IMG/VR virus record: IMGVR_UViG_3300035698_013504
Coordinates: 62,001-126,000 of that record
Reading direction: 5' to 3' (one strand)
DNA length: 64,000 bases
Source of the DNA: a virus
How positions within the stretch are numbered: the stretch's first letter is position 1; the number at the start of each line of letters is the position of its first letter. The notes beneath the pieces were generated by a model. The model was not told the DNA's origin. It searched no databases and saw only the letters and a list, made by a program, of their open reading frames with translations. Shown one piece after another: positions 15,090-24,119 of the stretch. Both the position numbers and the translations under genes were made by a program.

Positions 15090-17741
15090 ATGCCCCTAGG
15101 CATATATGGAGACGGCGGAGATGATGCTGGTTCTGCATCCGCGGACGGTTTTACGTCAGTGGTGCCCCAGCCTAGTTCACCGCTCGTGGGAACTGTCAAC
15201 GTTGTACACGGACAGATTCTCGCAGCTTACCCATCCCTGCAGTACTACACTGTGGGTGTTGGCACCAATCAGGTCTACTCTGCCCGCCCACTGGGTAGAG
15301 GCACCCGACATGTTATTGGCGCCACAGACTTTAGCACGTATATGCCCGGGACACGCGTGTACGTACTACTCCCCAAGGATACAAGTGGCGAAGCATTTAT
15401 CCTCGGGTCCTTCGCAGATATGGCGGGCTCCTACTCGAACCTCCTTATGCACCATGTTGTCGCGCGGTCTAGGTGTGGCCTCTACGAAGAAGCCGTGTAC
15501 CGTAAAGACCTCGAAGATCCCAACACGCATGTTGGCAACTATGGATGCGGCGCCCCTTACGATCTCTTGTCCGGCGATTGGGGACATGTGAATGAACTGG
15601 GGCTCATGCACTTCCTGGGTAGGCTCTTCCTCAAGATCCAGGCGAGTGACATCGCAAAGCTCGAGATGTTCTATCTCGACGACCTCGTTCGCCTCACCGC
15701 CTACAACTACGTTGCACGTCACGCATTCATTGAGCACAGCATTCTTGACGACGAAGGTGAAAACTTTGATCTTTGGAGATCAACGCATCTGCCCTGGGAA
15801 GCTCTTGGCGCGAGGATGCGGGGTACACCAACAACGGAAGAACGCACCCCCACAAAAGATTTCGCCGGGCATGAACCTGTACTCGATGCTGATCAAATGG
15901 CGATATGGAGACACCAGCGGTTCGGGGGCTACCTCGGCGAGTTGGAACACGAATTCATAGCATGGCCGCCTGACACCATTAACGTAGAAGCACTAGACCA
16001 GGGTAGGAGCTACCCAGGGCTTCTTGAGGTTATCAAACACGTTGATGGCCGCTTTGCCATTCGGTCGGCCAAGGAAATAACGTTCGAGAAGTACGCGCTG
16101 ATCCCCGTCCCTAAGCAGATCGCTGAGCCAGAAGACCCCTCAGGGGACTCGAGGGAGACGTACAGCGCGTCAAACGTGTGGCCGGGTAGCGATGACTGGT
16201 ATGAGAAGACAGAGTTTCCCTACGCCGACGACACGAGTCCTGCTTCGCGCGCGCCACAGATGTTCGACTATCACGCGTACCTGTTCAACAAGTACTTCGT
16301 TGAAGGGCTGAACAGTCACGAGCGAGACTTTCACTTCGTCAGCGAGTCAGAGGTGTTCGGGGATTCTGGTGTAGGTACGGTATCGGCCGTACATGCCGAG
16401 ACCAAGTCTAGCGGCGACAGCTTCCTCATGGCCATGCCTCAGTCGGTCAGTTTGAATATCGACGAGCGCGGCGGTACCGTCAAGTACTTCATGTCGCGTA
16501 GCTGTATCAAGCAGATGGACGATGGCTCGATCCTGATCGAAGACGGCTACGGCAGCCAGATCATGATGACGGGCGGGTCAATCTTCATGTCCGCGTCGAG
16601 AGACATCTTCCAGATGCCTGGCCGTAACGTAGTGACGTTGGCGCCGCATGACATCATTCAGCGTGCGGGTAATAGCGTTGACGTCACAGCCGCGAAGAAG
16701 GATGTAAGGCTCAAGGCCGAGCGTAACCTGCACATGCTTGGTGGTAACGGTAACCCGCATACCTGTGATGGCGCGGGCGGAATTATCATCGAGTGTCGTA
16801 GCAGCGGCCGCCAAAGCAAGGAACACTTCGACAATAAGATCGGCGAGGAAGTCGACGCGCCCGGTATCCTGCTCAAGGCAGCGAAGAGCAAAATCGCTAT
16901 CCTCGGCAATGAGATGCAGCTGGCGCTAGCGCCGGGCGCTACCGGTAACTTCTCGTTGGGTAGCTACGATAACTCAATGACCATCTTCGGCGAGACGGTT
17001 GAACTGTCAGGTAAGTCACGTGTCCAATTCTTCTGCGGTCGTCGTGGCGCCGATACGCCGGATAAGTCGCTCAACTCTTTCCTGTTGCATCCGCAGATTA
17101 CGTACTCCAACAGGCTCACAGTCATCAAGGGTAACCTTATTTGTACTCACCACGTCATGTTGAACGGGTGGGTCATCGCTAATTCAGGTCTTCATACAAG
17201 GGGGTACGTGCAGGCATACTACTTGATCCACGGTGTACGCACCCGGGGCAAGGTTGGTTTTGGGCCGCGACCCTACCGGTATGACCTCAAGGAGTATACG
17301 GAATACGTTGAGGGCGACATCACAGACTCTAAGGCGGACTTGAAGCAAAAGGAACAGGCCGCGTTCGCCGAAGGTGATGAAGCTCTCGGCAGTGCCGATG
17401 TGTTCCAGACGCTCGGGGTATCGCTTAGGAACGAAGAACAGTATGCTGTAGCAGACGACTTTGTGATATACGAGCCCCGCTGGCAACAGCTTAGACGCGC
17501 TGGCGGCAGCGTAGACGTGTGGTCAGAAGGTACAGTCGAATCTCCCAACCTCGTTGGGACAATGCCCTACCCCGGTAATGAAACTTGGGGTAGGCAAGGT
17601 GCGTACAAGGGTGTAGACATGACAGGTTCCGATTTCTTTGACATTACCGCTGGGACGGCGAAGCAGAAGCCTATAACGGGTGACGCTCCAGAGATGACGT
17701 CAATGACATTGGGCGGCAACTACATCATCACAAAACAGTAA
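15090..17741 (+). CDS. Baseplate spike / gp5-VgrG-like central protein
   Basis: 883 residues from ATG 15090. The N-terminus (about 30-120) looks like an OB fold with PGTRVYVLLPKD and EAFILGSFAD, as in gpV/VgrG spikes. From about residue 440 there is a beta-helix-like series of short strands (GGTVKYFMSR, DGSILIEDGYGSQIMMTGGSIF, VDVTAAKKDVRLKAERNLHML) typical of spike shafts. The middle (130-400) is a large insertion of unknown role. The C-terminus is charged. It lies between the tube and the chaperone genes, away from the other baseplate genes. Spike function is inferred from the repeat pattern. Confidence 0.7.
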   Translation: MPLGIYGDGGDDAGSASADGFTSVVPQPSSPLVGTVNVVHGQILAAYPSLQYYTVGVGTNQVYSARPLGRGTRHVIGATDFSTYMPGTRVYVLLPKDTSGEAFILGSFADMAGSYSNLLMHHVVARSRCGLYEEAVYRKDLEDPNTHVGNYGCGAPYDLLSGDWGHVNELGLMHFLGRLFLKIQASDIAKLEMFYLDDLVRLTAYNYVARHAFIEHSILDDEGENFDLWRSTHLPWEALGARMRGTPTTEERTPTKDFAGHEPVLDADQMAIWRHQRFGGYLGELEHEFIAWPPDTINVEALDQGRSYPGLLEVIKHVDGRFAIRSAKEITFEKYALIPVPKQIAEPEDPSGDSRETYSASNVWPGSDDWYEKTEFPYADDTSPASRAPQMFDYHAYLFNKYFVEGLNSHERDFHFVSESEVFGDSGVGTVSAVHAETKSSGDSFLMAMPQSVSLNIDERGGTVKYFMSRSCIKQMDDGSILIEDGYGSQIMMTGGSIFMSASRDIFQMPGRNVVTLAPHDIIQRAGNSVDVTAAKKDVRLKAERNLHMLGGNGNPHTCDGAGGIIIECRSSGRQSKEHFDNKIGEEVDAPGILLKAAKSKIAILGNEMQLALAPGATGNFSLGSYDNSMTIFGETVELSGKSRVQFFCGRRGADTPDKSLNSFLLHPQITYSNRLTVIKGNLICTHHVMLNGWVIANSGLHTRGYVQAYYLIHGVRTRGKVGFGPRPYRYDLKEYTEYVEGDITDSKADLKQKEQAAFAEGDEALGSADVFQTLGVSLRNEEQYAVADDFVIYEPRWQQLRRAGGSVDVWSEGTVESPNLVGTMPYPGNETWGRQGAYKGVDMTGSDFFDITAGTAKQKPITGDAPEMTSMTLGGNYIITKQ

Positions 17742-17752
17742 GGAGAATACCG

Positions 17753-18562
17753 ATGGCACAAGATTTTACACCTCCAGATGCAGGGCCGGAGAAGAACGTC
17801 GCTCCCGTACAGGATGTAAGCGAACTGCCCCCGAGTGAGCGGCAGCGTTACGACAACCTCTTCGAGCAGCTGAACACGGCCAGCGCAGAGAGCGTTGTGC
17901 GGGGAGACGCAGAGATTCCGTCGGCGCCGGAGCCGGAATTTGCCCCTACTGCGGAGTCTGACGAAAGTCATACGGCGGAGGAGCCAGTAGATGAAGCCGC
18001 GACGTCTGATGACTCTGATAGTCGTACGTGTCAGCGGTGCGGGTTTGACACAACATTAACCGCTTTCGAGCCCGACGAAGACGACAGGAGAGCGTTCGTA
18101 CGTTCCTTGTTGGGCGGCTCGTTGTACGAGAAGGAGTTCAAACTGTTTGATGGGTCCATTAGTGTAAAGTTCCGGGTTAGGACAACCGCGCAGGGAGAGA
18201 TGATTTCGGATCAAATGAACACAGACGTTAATCTCAAGAGGATTGAATCCGACAATATCCAGCGATGGTTTTGGTTCTTTCAGCGTTACCAGCTTGCGTG
18301 TAGTCTTATCTCAATAACGAGAACGCAGGGAGCTGACCAGTCGTGGCAGCCCGTCGATCGTGCTGGTACAAATTATCCAGTAGCCTCCGAAGACGACCCT
18401 CGAGACGTGCTCATGCGGGCGTTTGACGATAAGACCGGCGAATGGCCCCAGCCGCTGCTTCAGGCTATACTGCAGGTTCATAGAACGTTTGAGGAAGAAG
18501 TAGACCTTTTGACGTCGAGGGTCCAAGACTCGGATTTTTGGACGAGCGTTGGAGCTGCCTAG
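17753..18562 (+). CDS. Tail assembly chaperone (upstream, shorter product)
   Basis: 269 residues, ATG with AAGGAGAA at 17740-17747. An acidic disordered N-terminus (1-90) with a single CQRC precedes a folded region with YEKEFKLFDGSISVKFRVRT, as in tail chaperones. It sits immediately before the tape measure and its 3' end overlaps a second frame, the classic G/GT arrangement. A -1 slip near the end would append the frame at 18538-19059. Its probable job is to coat the tape measure protein during tail assembly; not part of the virion in known systems. Confidence 0.7.
   Translation: MAQDFTPPDAGPEKNVAPVQDVSELPPSERQRYDNLFEQLNTASAESVVRGDAEIPSAPEPEFAPTAESDESHTAEEPVDEAATSDDSDSRTCQRCGFDTTLTAFEPDEDDRRAFVRSLLGGSLYEKEFKLFDGSISVKFRVRTTAQGEMISDQMNTDVNLKRIESDNIQRWFWFFQRYQLACSLISITRTQGADQSWQPVDRAGTNYPVASEDDPRDVLMRAFDDKTGEWPQPLLQAILQVHRTFEEEVDLLTSRVQDSDFWTSVGAA
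18535..18541 (+). other. Candidate -1 frameshift site (T TTT TGG)
   Basis: The upstream chaperone frame reads GAT TTT TGG. A Phe tRNA on TTT could re-pair on TTT one base back, after which TTG GAC GAG continues the -1 frame to 19059. The -1 frame is open only from 18493, so any slip must be between 18493 and 18562. This is not a perfect X XXY YYZ heptamer. Confidence 0.35.
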
Positions 18563-19059
18563 CTGTAAGGGCGCATATTGCGGGCGCCCTAGACTTCACA
18601 AGGTTTCAGCGCTATGACGTAACATGGTACGCTGGAGAGACGCTGATCTTCAGAGAGTTGGAGCGACAGTCGTGGTTACAAGTGTACGATCTTCGATATC
18701 GCAAGTATGTAGCGGGGATCAGTGTCGCCAACGCGCCGGAGTTAGCGGAGTTCTATATAAGTGAGTCCACCGAGCTAGCGCATGTCATGGCGAAAGACAT
18801 TCTGCCATGGTTCGAGTGGGATGAACATCTTCCAGAGAAGATGCAGACGCTCGCCGACACATGGAAGAACGAGCAAGCGATTAAAGACTTGCCAGAAGTA
18901 AAAAAGTCCAGAGATGATATACGAGCGGCCCTGCAAGACGAAATAGGCAAGATCGCGTCAAAACAAGCCGCAACTGCCTCACTTAACGTGGCAAGAAAAC
19001 GGAAACAGCAGAAACAAAAGGACCGGATGGGTACACGCAGTACATTAAGGCGAGAATAA
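18538..19059 (+). CDS. Tail assembly chaperone extension (-1 frame)
   Basis: This frame overlaps the end of the upstream chaperone by 25 nt and lies in the -1 frame. It could start at TTG 18538, but no convincing Shine-Dalgarno site precedes it, so expression as a frameshift extension is more likely. It encodes about 173 helical, charged residues (HVMAKDILPWFEWDEHLPEKM, then a Lys/Ala coiled C-terminus). It ends 1 nt before the tape measure gene. In lambda-like and Mu-like systems the extended form bridges the tape measure and the tube subunits. Confidence 0.65.
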   Translation: MDERWSCLAVRAHIAGALDFTRFQRYDVTWYAGETLIFRELERQSWLQVYDLRYRKYVAGISVANAPELAEFYISESTELAHVMAKDILPWFEWDEHLPEKMQTLADTWKNEQAIKDLPEVKKSRDDIRAALQDEIGKIASKQAATASLNVARKRKQQKQKDRMGTRSTLRRE

Positions 19060-19060
19060 C

Positions 19061-22000
19061 ATGGCTGGAGAATACGGAGGCGGTAGTGGGAGCTGGGGTA
19101 TCGTCAAAGGGAATACTCTAGCCCCGCTGATCGAACTGGCTAGACACCCGGCTATGTCGCAAATTGCCCCTCCGCTTATGAAGCTGATCAACGAGCTGTC
19201 CGGGAATAAGTACAAACTCCCGCTTGGATCTTCGTATTCCCCCCTTGCCGAGTTTGAACACCAGCGGAATATGAATGCGAAATATCGGATCAGCCAGCAA
19301 ATGACACGGCAGTACGACGCCCCGGTAGCCACCGAATTTTTCACAAACGCATCCGATGTCGAACGCGTTGGCCAGGTGTTTGGCGATATCTGGTCAGGTG
19401 ACCAGGACCTGACCGCGCAAGGAAGGTGGGCGTTTCAAACGGCAAGAGCTATAGACCCTAAAATGTTTGAAATGGGGTTTCTTGGCGGGAGGCCGTCGGC
19501 TCAACGTATGGCTATGCAGGTGTACCAGATGGAGCAGATGCGTATGCCGTTAGGAGAGACACCCAACGCCAGAAGCGTCTCTAATATTACCAGTCACGTT
19601 ATAGACAGTTGGTTTCCAGGCGGTGAGAACAGGTCGCCATTCCCTAACCTGCAGGCAAATGAGGTTACCGAACTCATGTCGGAGCTTGGCTCCGCCGGGT
19701 ACCTGCCGCCCGCTATGACAGACGCTGAAGCTAGACGTGAAGCAACACGGCAATTAGGCGCCGGTGGTATGCGTGGTATGTCTCGGAAGCAGCGAGACGA
19801 CCGGATTGCGAAATATAGTAAGGGCTTCGGCGGAGCCGAAGGTTTACGGTTGACGGAAGAGCGCATCGGTAAGTCTATGTTCGAAGCGCTGGACGACGAA
19901 GGGCAGACAGCCGCGATGGGCCGGGCCGAGACTTCTCAGGTGCTCGAGAAGACCACCGAGTGGGGCAAAATGGTCAGTAACCTGAAAAACATCTTCGGCG
20001 AAGGCGCGGCAATACCTGAACTCTTTAAGGCATTGAAGGATCTTACCGGCGGGGCTTCAGCCGGAATGAACGCCGAGCAGGTTGACACGTTCACGTCACG
20101 CATCAGGCACATGGCTAAGTTGGGAAACATCTCCGGTACCGAGATGCGGCAGGCCGCCCTCATGGGCGTACAGCGCGGCAAGATGATGGGCATCCCGTAC
20201 GCTCCGCTAGCGGCGGAGATGACCACAGAAGCCCTGTATAACATGAAAACGTACAACAAAGGTGCACGCTCGGCAAGTGGTTATATGGCAATGGACGATA
20301 AGGAAGTATTCCAGGCCGACGAGGCGTCGATGGCTTCGGCTATCAAGTCTAGGACTGGGACCTTCTTTGGTATGGTGGGATACCTGAAGAAAAACGTCAT
20401 TGGTGACGAGCCAGCCAACAACCAAGAAGCCGCCGTACTTGACCTGGAGAAAGACCTAAGATCTAGAGATCCTAAAGTCGCAATGGCCGCCCTACGTAAG
20501 GTGCGAAGCGGAGAAGCTGACGACATGGTGGTCGCCGCTCTAGGGGGCGACGCCAACCGGTTTATGAATCTCAAACGTGACAAGCTTACGCTGGGTAAGC
20601 ACATAAAGGATGAGGGCGGCGGCGCAGTTGCGAGAGACCTACACTCCCTGGAGAAGTGGAATACAGATGTAAAGAACCTGGTTTTTGGTTCAAAAACATT
20701 CCGGGATGCGGCAGATGCCACCGATGATTTCGATGCGGGCAGAACCGATACGGCTACAGTAAAAATGAATAAGCTCTGGGATACGATAACCAAAGAAACC
20801 GACGTGACAAACCCGTACGACCGGAATGTTGTCGCCGAGGGGTTGCGTAAATCGGGCGCGTTTGTAGTACAAAATAGTCCGCTCGAAGCTGAACAGCTTG
20901 GTAGATCGGCGTGGGCAGAACACGGGGACGAGACCCAGTATGCCGAACACAAAGCCATCTACGACAGTCAGCCCGCTAGAATGTCTCACCAAAAGAAGCA
21001 GGAGGCTACAATTACTCAACTGGGCCGTATGGCCCAGGCGCGCCACATCAAAAGACTCGCAAATGTGATTCGAGAGAGCAACGTGGCTGCTTATGGTAGT
21101 GATGCTAAAGCCGCAATGCGGGACTACACAAGAAGGACAAAGGGTTCACTAATCGGCCACACTCGGGAAAATCGCGCGATGCTTGAAGCGCGCGCTGATT
21201 TGGAAAAAGAATTTAGGAGAGACTTCGGGTCTGACGACCCGCGGAGTTTCGGTCAGCGGCTCCTTGCGTTTGTCGGTAGCCCTAACAGTGACGACGCAAA
21301 AAGAGCGCTGCAAGACGTGATGCTAACGGGCGCAGGTGTAAACCCGGAGGCCGCCAAGCGCCTTGCTAAAATCGACGCACAGGCTAATGCCGAGACCAAT
21401 CCGGCAAAGTCGGAGGACTGGACTCGTTCGTACGTTAGCGCCTCCAAGGACGCGGGGCCGGACCTTAACAGGGTCCTCGAAGAGAAGTTAGCCGTAGCGC
21501 TGGCGAAAGGGGATCCCGTTGAGCGTGAAGCCGCCCTGAATGAATTGAAGAAAGTAGCTAAATTCACCGACGCCACTGAGGACAAGTTTAACAAGAATCT
21601 TACACTTTTGACAAGTGGTAGCGATGCTGGAAACCGTCGGCAAGAGATACTTATGGCGCGTTACCGGATGAAAAGGGCTGACGAGGCGGTTGATCTGGAA
21701 ACAGCAACAGAAGCCAGCGAGTTAGCTGGGGTGGTTGGAGCGCATTCACGTTTCACGAATTCGTATAGAGATATAGAGGAACTCCAGAACCGCGAAGACA
21801 AGCTGGCACTCGCCACTAACGACACGTCTAGAGCCGCTTTGGAGAAGCGGCGTGATACCGCGTCTAGGTGGGTAGCCTTAAATTCGCCAGAGGTCCATGC
21901 GCTGCGGCAACGTATGAAGGGAGAGGACAAGTCAGACGATGAGATCAATAAAGCGGTAAAGGCCAAGGTCGGCGAGTTGAGCAAGAGAACGGCTCTGGAA

Positions 22001-22825
22001 CACGTTGAAGCCGCGGGTGATAACATTGATGCTAACCTGCGGGACCTGGCTAGACGCTCCGGCGCCGTTTCGGAAGCCGACAACAAGAAAATGACAGACT
22101 CAGAACGCGAAGAGGCGGGCACCGAAGAGGTTATGCGGCGTCTCTACTCTAAGGGTAGTTCCCCTAAATCTGCCGCGGAAGCCAATCGCGCGCGTAAAAC
22201 CTTGAAAGATTTCTCCGAAGCCAGAAAGCTCCACAATAAGCTTGCGTCTGATATAGCCGAGAAACAGCTCGACCCTGAGAAGCGCAAACAGATCACAGAC
22301 GAGGAGTACAAGAAGCGTGACATCGCTTTACAGCGTATGAACCGGGCAGCCAACGCGGCCGCGGGGGTTTTGAAGAGCGCGTCGACCAAATCAGGCGCCG
22401 AAACGAAGGAAGAGCGAGATAAACTCCAAAAGAACATGGAGCGGGACCTTATTCCACTCGAGAAGAAGGATACGGACCGCAAAATAGTCGCTGTGAAGAA
22501 AGCAGCCGACGAGTTGAAGAAAAAGGAGGCCGCTGAGCGCCTCAAAGCTGAAAAGGCGGCCGGAAGTGCCCCAAGCTCTGAAGAGGACCGCCATGGAGCT
22601 GCTGGGCGTGCTGATGGGGATGCCGCGCCCCACAGCGGTGCTGATGAACTCATCGGTAAGGGTAAGACAGAGTCTGGAACGGGTAAAGCAGCGTCTTCAG
22701 GCAATGCATCACTCGAGAAATTGAATGAAATCGCCCAACATACCAAGGATCTGGCTACAGTTGTGACTCAACTCGTTAAAGATGCCAATAAAGACCCCGC
22801 AACCGGAAAGTTTTCAAAAGGGTAA
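19061..22825 (+). CDS. Tape measure protein
   Basis: 1254 residues, the longest gene here, starting right after the chaperone pair. Almost wholly helical and charged, with long Ala/Glu/Lys/Arg stretches from about residue 450 and no strong membrane segment visible. In known systems the tape measure length sets tail length (about 0.15 nm per residue), which would give a tail near 190 nm if all of it spans the tail. The C-terminus is a short amphipathic helix plus basic tail. The call rests on length, composition and position. Confidence 0.75.
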   Translation: MAGEYGGGSGSWGIVKGNTLAPLIELARHPAMSQIAPPLMKLINELSGNKYKLPLGSSYSPLAEFEHQRNMNAKYRISQQMTRQYDAPVATEFFTNASDVERVGQVFGDIWSGDQDLTAQGRWAFQTARAIDPKMFEMGFLGGRPSAQRMAMQVYQMEQMRMPLGETPNARSVSNITSHVIDSWFPGGENRSPFPNLQANEVTELMSELGSAGYLPPAMTDAEARREATRQLGAGGMRGMSRKQRDDRIAKYSKGFGGAEGLRLTEERIGKSMFEALDDEGQTAAMGRAETSQVLEKTTEWGKMVSNLKNIFGEGAAIPELFKALKDLTGGASAGMNAEQVDTFTSRIRHMAKLGNISGTEMRQAALMGVQRGKMMGIPYAPLAAEMTTEALYNMKTYNKGARSASGYMAMDDKEVFQADEASMASAIKSRTGTFFGMVGYLKKNVIGDEPANNQEAAVLDLEKDLRSRDPKVAMAALRKVRSGEADDMVVAALGGDANRFMNLKRDKLTLGKHIKDEGGGAVARDLHSLEKWNTDVKNLVFGSKTFRDAADATDDFDAGRTDTATVKMNKLWDTITKETDVTNPYDRNVVAEGLRKSGAFVVQNSPLEAEQLGRSAWAEHGDETQYAEHKAIYDSQPARMSHQKKQEATITQLGRMAQARHIKRLANVIRESNVAAYGSDAKAAMRDYTRRTKGSLIGHTRENRAMLEARADLEKEFRRDFGSDDPRSFGQRLLAFVGSPNSDDAKRALQDVMLTGAGVNPEAAKRLAKIDAQANAETNPAKSEDWTRSYVSASKDAGPDLNRVLEEKLAVALAKGDPVEREAALNELKKVAKFTDATEDKFNKNLTLLTSGSDAGNRRQEILMARYRMKRADEAVDLETATEASELAGVVGAHSRFTNSYRDIEELQNREDKLALATNDTSRAALEKRRDTASRWVALNSPEVHALRQRMKGEDKSDDEINKAVKAKVGELSKRTALEHVEAAGDNIDANLRDLARRSGAVSEADNKKMTDSEREEAGTEEVMRRLYSKGSSPKSAAEANRARKTLKDFSEARKLHNKLASDIAEKQLDPEKRKQITDEEYKKRDIALQRMNRAANAAAGVLKSASTKSGAETKEERDKLQKNMERDLIPLEKKDTDRKIVAVKKAADELKKKEAAERLKAEKAAGSAPSSEEDRHGAAGRADGDAAPHSGADELIGKGKTESGTGKAASSGNASLEKLNEIAQHTKDLATVVTQLVKDANKDPATGKFSKG

Positions 22826-22836
22826 GGGTAAGTGCT

Positions 22837-23316
22837 ATGCCGGATATATTCCTTTCGTCGCCCGGAAAAGTTAACGTGATTGAGGCGCCAACCGGCGCCC
22901 CCGCGAAAGTGGTACTGTCGGCCGGTGCACCGGGTAGCCCCGACGTCTTTGCCGGTAACATTATTCTTACGGATATCGGCTACAACCAGGCAACAAAGCA
23001 CCAATTTATGTCATCCCTGCGCGACATAGTATACGTTTACGTGTTCGGGGACCAGATGGGCTCTATCGTTCTTAGCGGCATCTCGTTCTCAGAAAGCTGC
23101 GCCAACCCGTCCGCTAAAGCCGGGATAAACACGGTAATGGAGTACTACAAAACGTATCGGGTTTCCCAGACAAACGACACTGTCAAAGTCACGTTGGGCG
23201 GCTACACAATCGCTGGGTTTATGACAGGGCTGAACCTTCAAACGTTGTCCAGCGATGTTGAGTTTCTGATCAACAGGTTCCGCTTTACCATCAACACACT
23301 TCCAGGGACTACGTAA
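22837..23316 (+). CDS. Baseplate / distal tail protein
   Basis: 159 residues, just behind the tape measure gene. Beta-rich with YVYVFGDQMGSIVLSGISF and VKVTLGGYTIAGFMTGLNL, resembling the tube-like fold of distal tail and baseplate ring proteins. Coupled to the next gene by a TAATG overlap. Probably joins tube and baseplate hub; inferred. Confidence 0.6.
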   Translation: MPDIFLSSPGKVNVIEAPTGAPAKVVLSAGAPGSPDVFAGNIILTDIGYNQATKHQFMSSLRDIVYVYVFGDQMGSIVLSGISFSESCANPSAKAGINTVMEYYKTYRVSQTNDTVKVTLGGYTIAGFMTGLNLQTLSSDVEFLINRFRFTINTLPGTT

Positions 23317-24119
23317 TGATCAATCATGTACGAACGCTGCTACTGAACCGGGAGGGTAGTGAACGTCCCGCCGCGAGCTTCTACGGTGAAGAGTATGTCC
23401 CTACTGACTTTCACCCGCTTGAGCTTCCCTCGCACGCTGTCAACGTGTGGCAAACTCTATTCGGTACCAACCCGGATAACTACTTCCTGAACTTCAGATT
23501 GTGGCAATACACGCGCCTGCTCCACTCCACCGAGTTTGTAAATTACGTGACAGGTCTAGACTCTCGTATCACGTATGACCTGGATAACTCGTTGGTCAAC
23601 TATGACTACGGCGTAAATATGCAGCGCCTTTTCAGTGGCGGGACGGCGCAGCTACACCCTGTTGGCGGATTGAATACTGTATATTCAGACGGTCAGATGC
23701 ATCTTCGCTGGACAGCCACGATGAAGGCCGGGCCGCGGATTGAAATAAAGAACATCAACGGCAACTCGGTGCGTGAGCACGACGTTACATGGGTAGCCGG
23801 TCAGAGTAGCCTGTTCCCGTTACATGGTCATGGCGATAACTTCTTTGGCCGGATCCTCGCCGAATCCGCCGAAGCATGGGTGGCCGAACGACAGTGGATC
23901 GTTGACGCTATAATGTTTCCGGACATGTCACTGGCGGACGTCGCTGCCCGGCTCGCAAATGTGGGGTCATCACTGGATACACTGTTCAGTCCTGACAAGG
24001 AGCCGTATAAATCCTTCGGTGAGTTGTGGAACTACCACTCTCTGTTACCGTACAGGTTGTCTGGGGTGTTACTCGCCTTGGCATACAGAATAGAGGAGCT
24101 ACGAGTTGGCGCCGCCTAA
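23316..24119 (+). CDS. Baseplate-region structural protein
   Basis: 267 residues, start overlapping the previous stop by one base. Mixed fold, rich in Tyr, Trp and His (VWQTLFGTNPDNYFLNFRLWQYTRLL; SFGELWNYHSLLPYRLSGVLL). Located between the distal tail-like and hub genes. No family recognised; a baseplate component by context. Confidence 0.6.
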   Translation: MINHVRTLLLNREGSERPAASFYGEEYVPTDFHPLELPSHAVNVWQTLFGTNPDNYFLNFRLWQYTRLLHSTEFVNYVTGLDSRITYDLDNSLVNYDYGVNMQRLFSGGTAQLHPVGGLNTVYSDGQMHLRWTATMKAGPRIEIKNINGNSVREHDVTWVAGQSSLFPLHGHGDNFFGRILAESAEAWVAERQWIVDAIMFPDMSLADVAARLANVGSSLDTLFSPDKEPYKSFGELWNYHSLLPYRLSGVLLALAYRIEELRVGAA

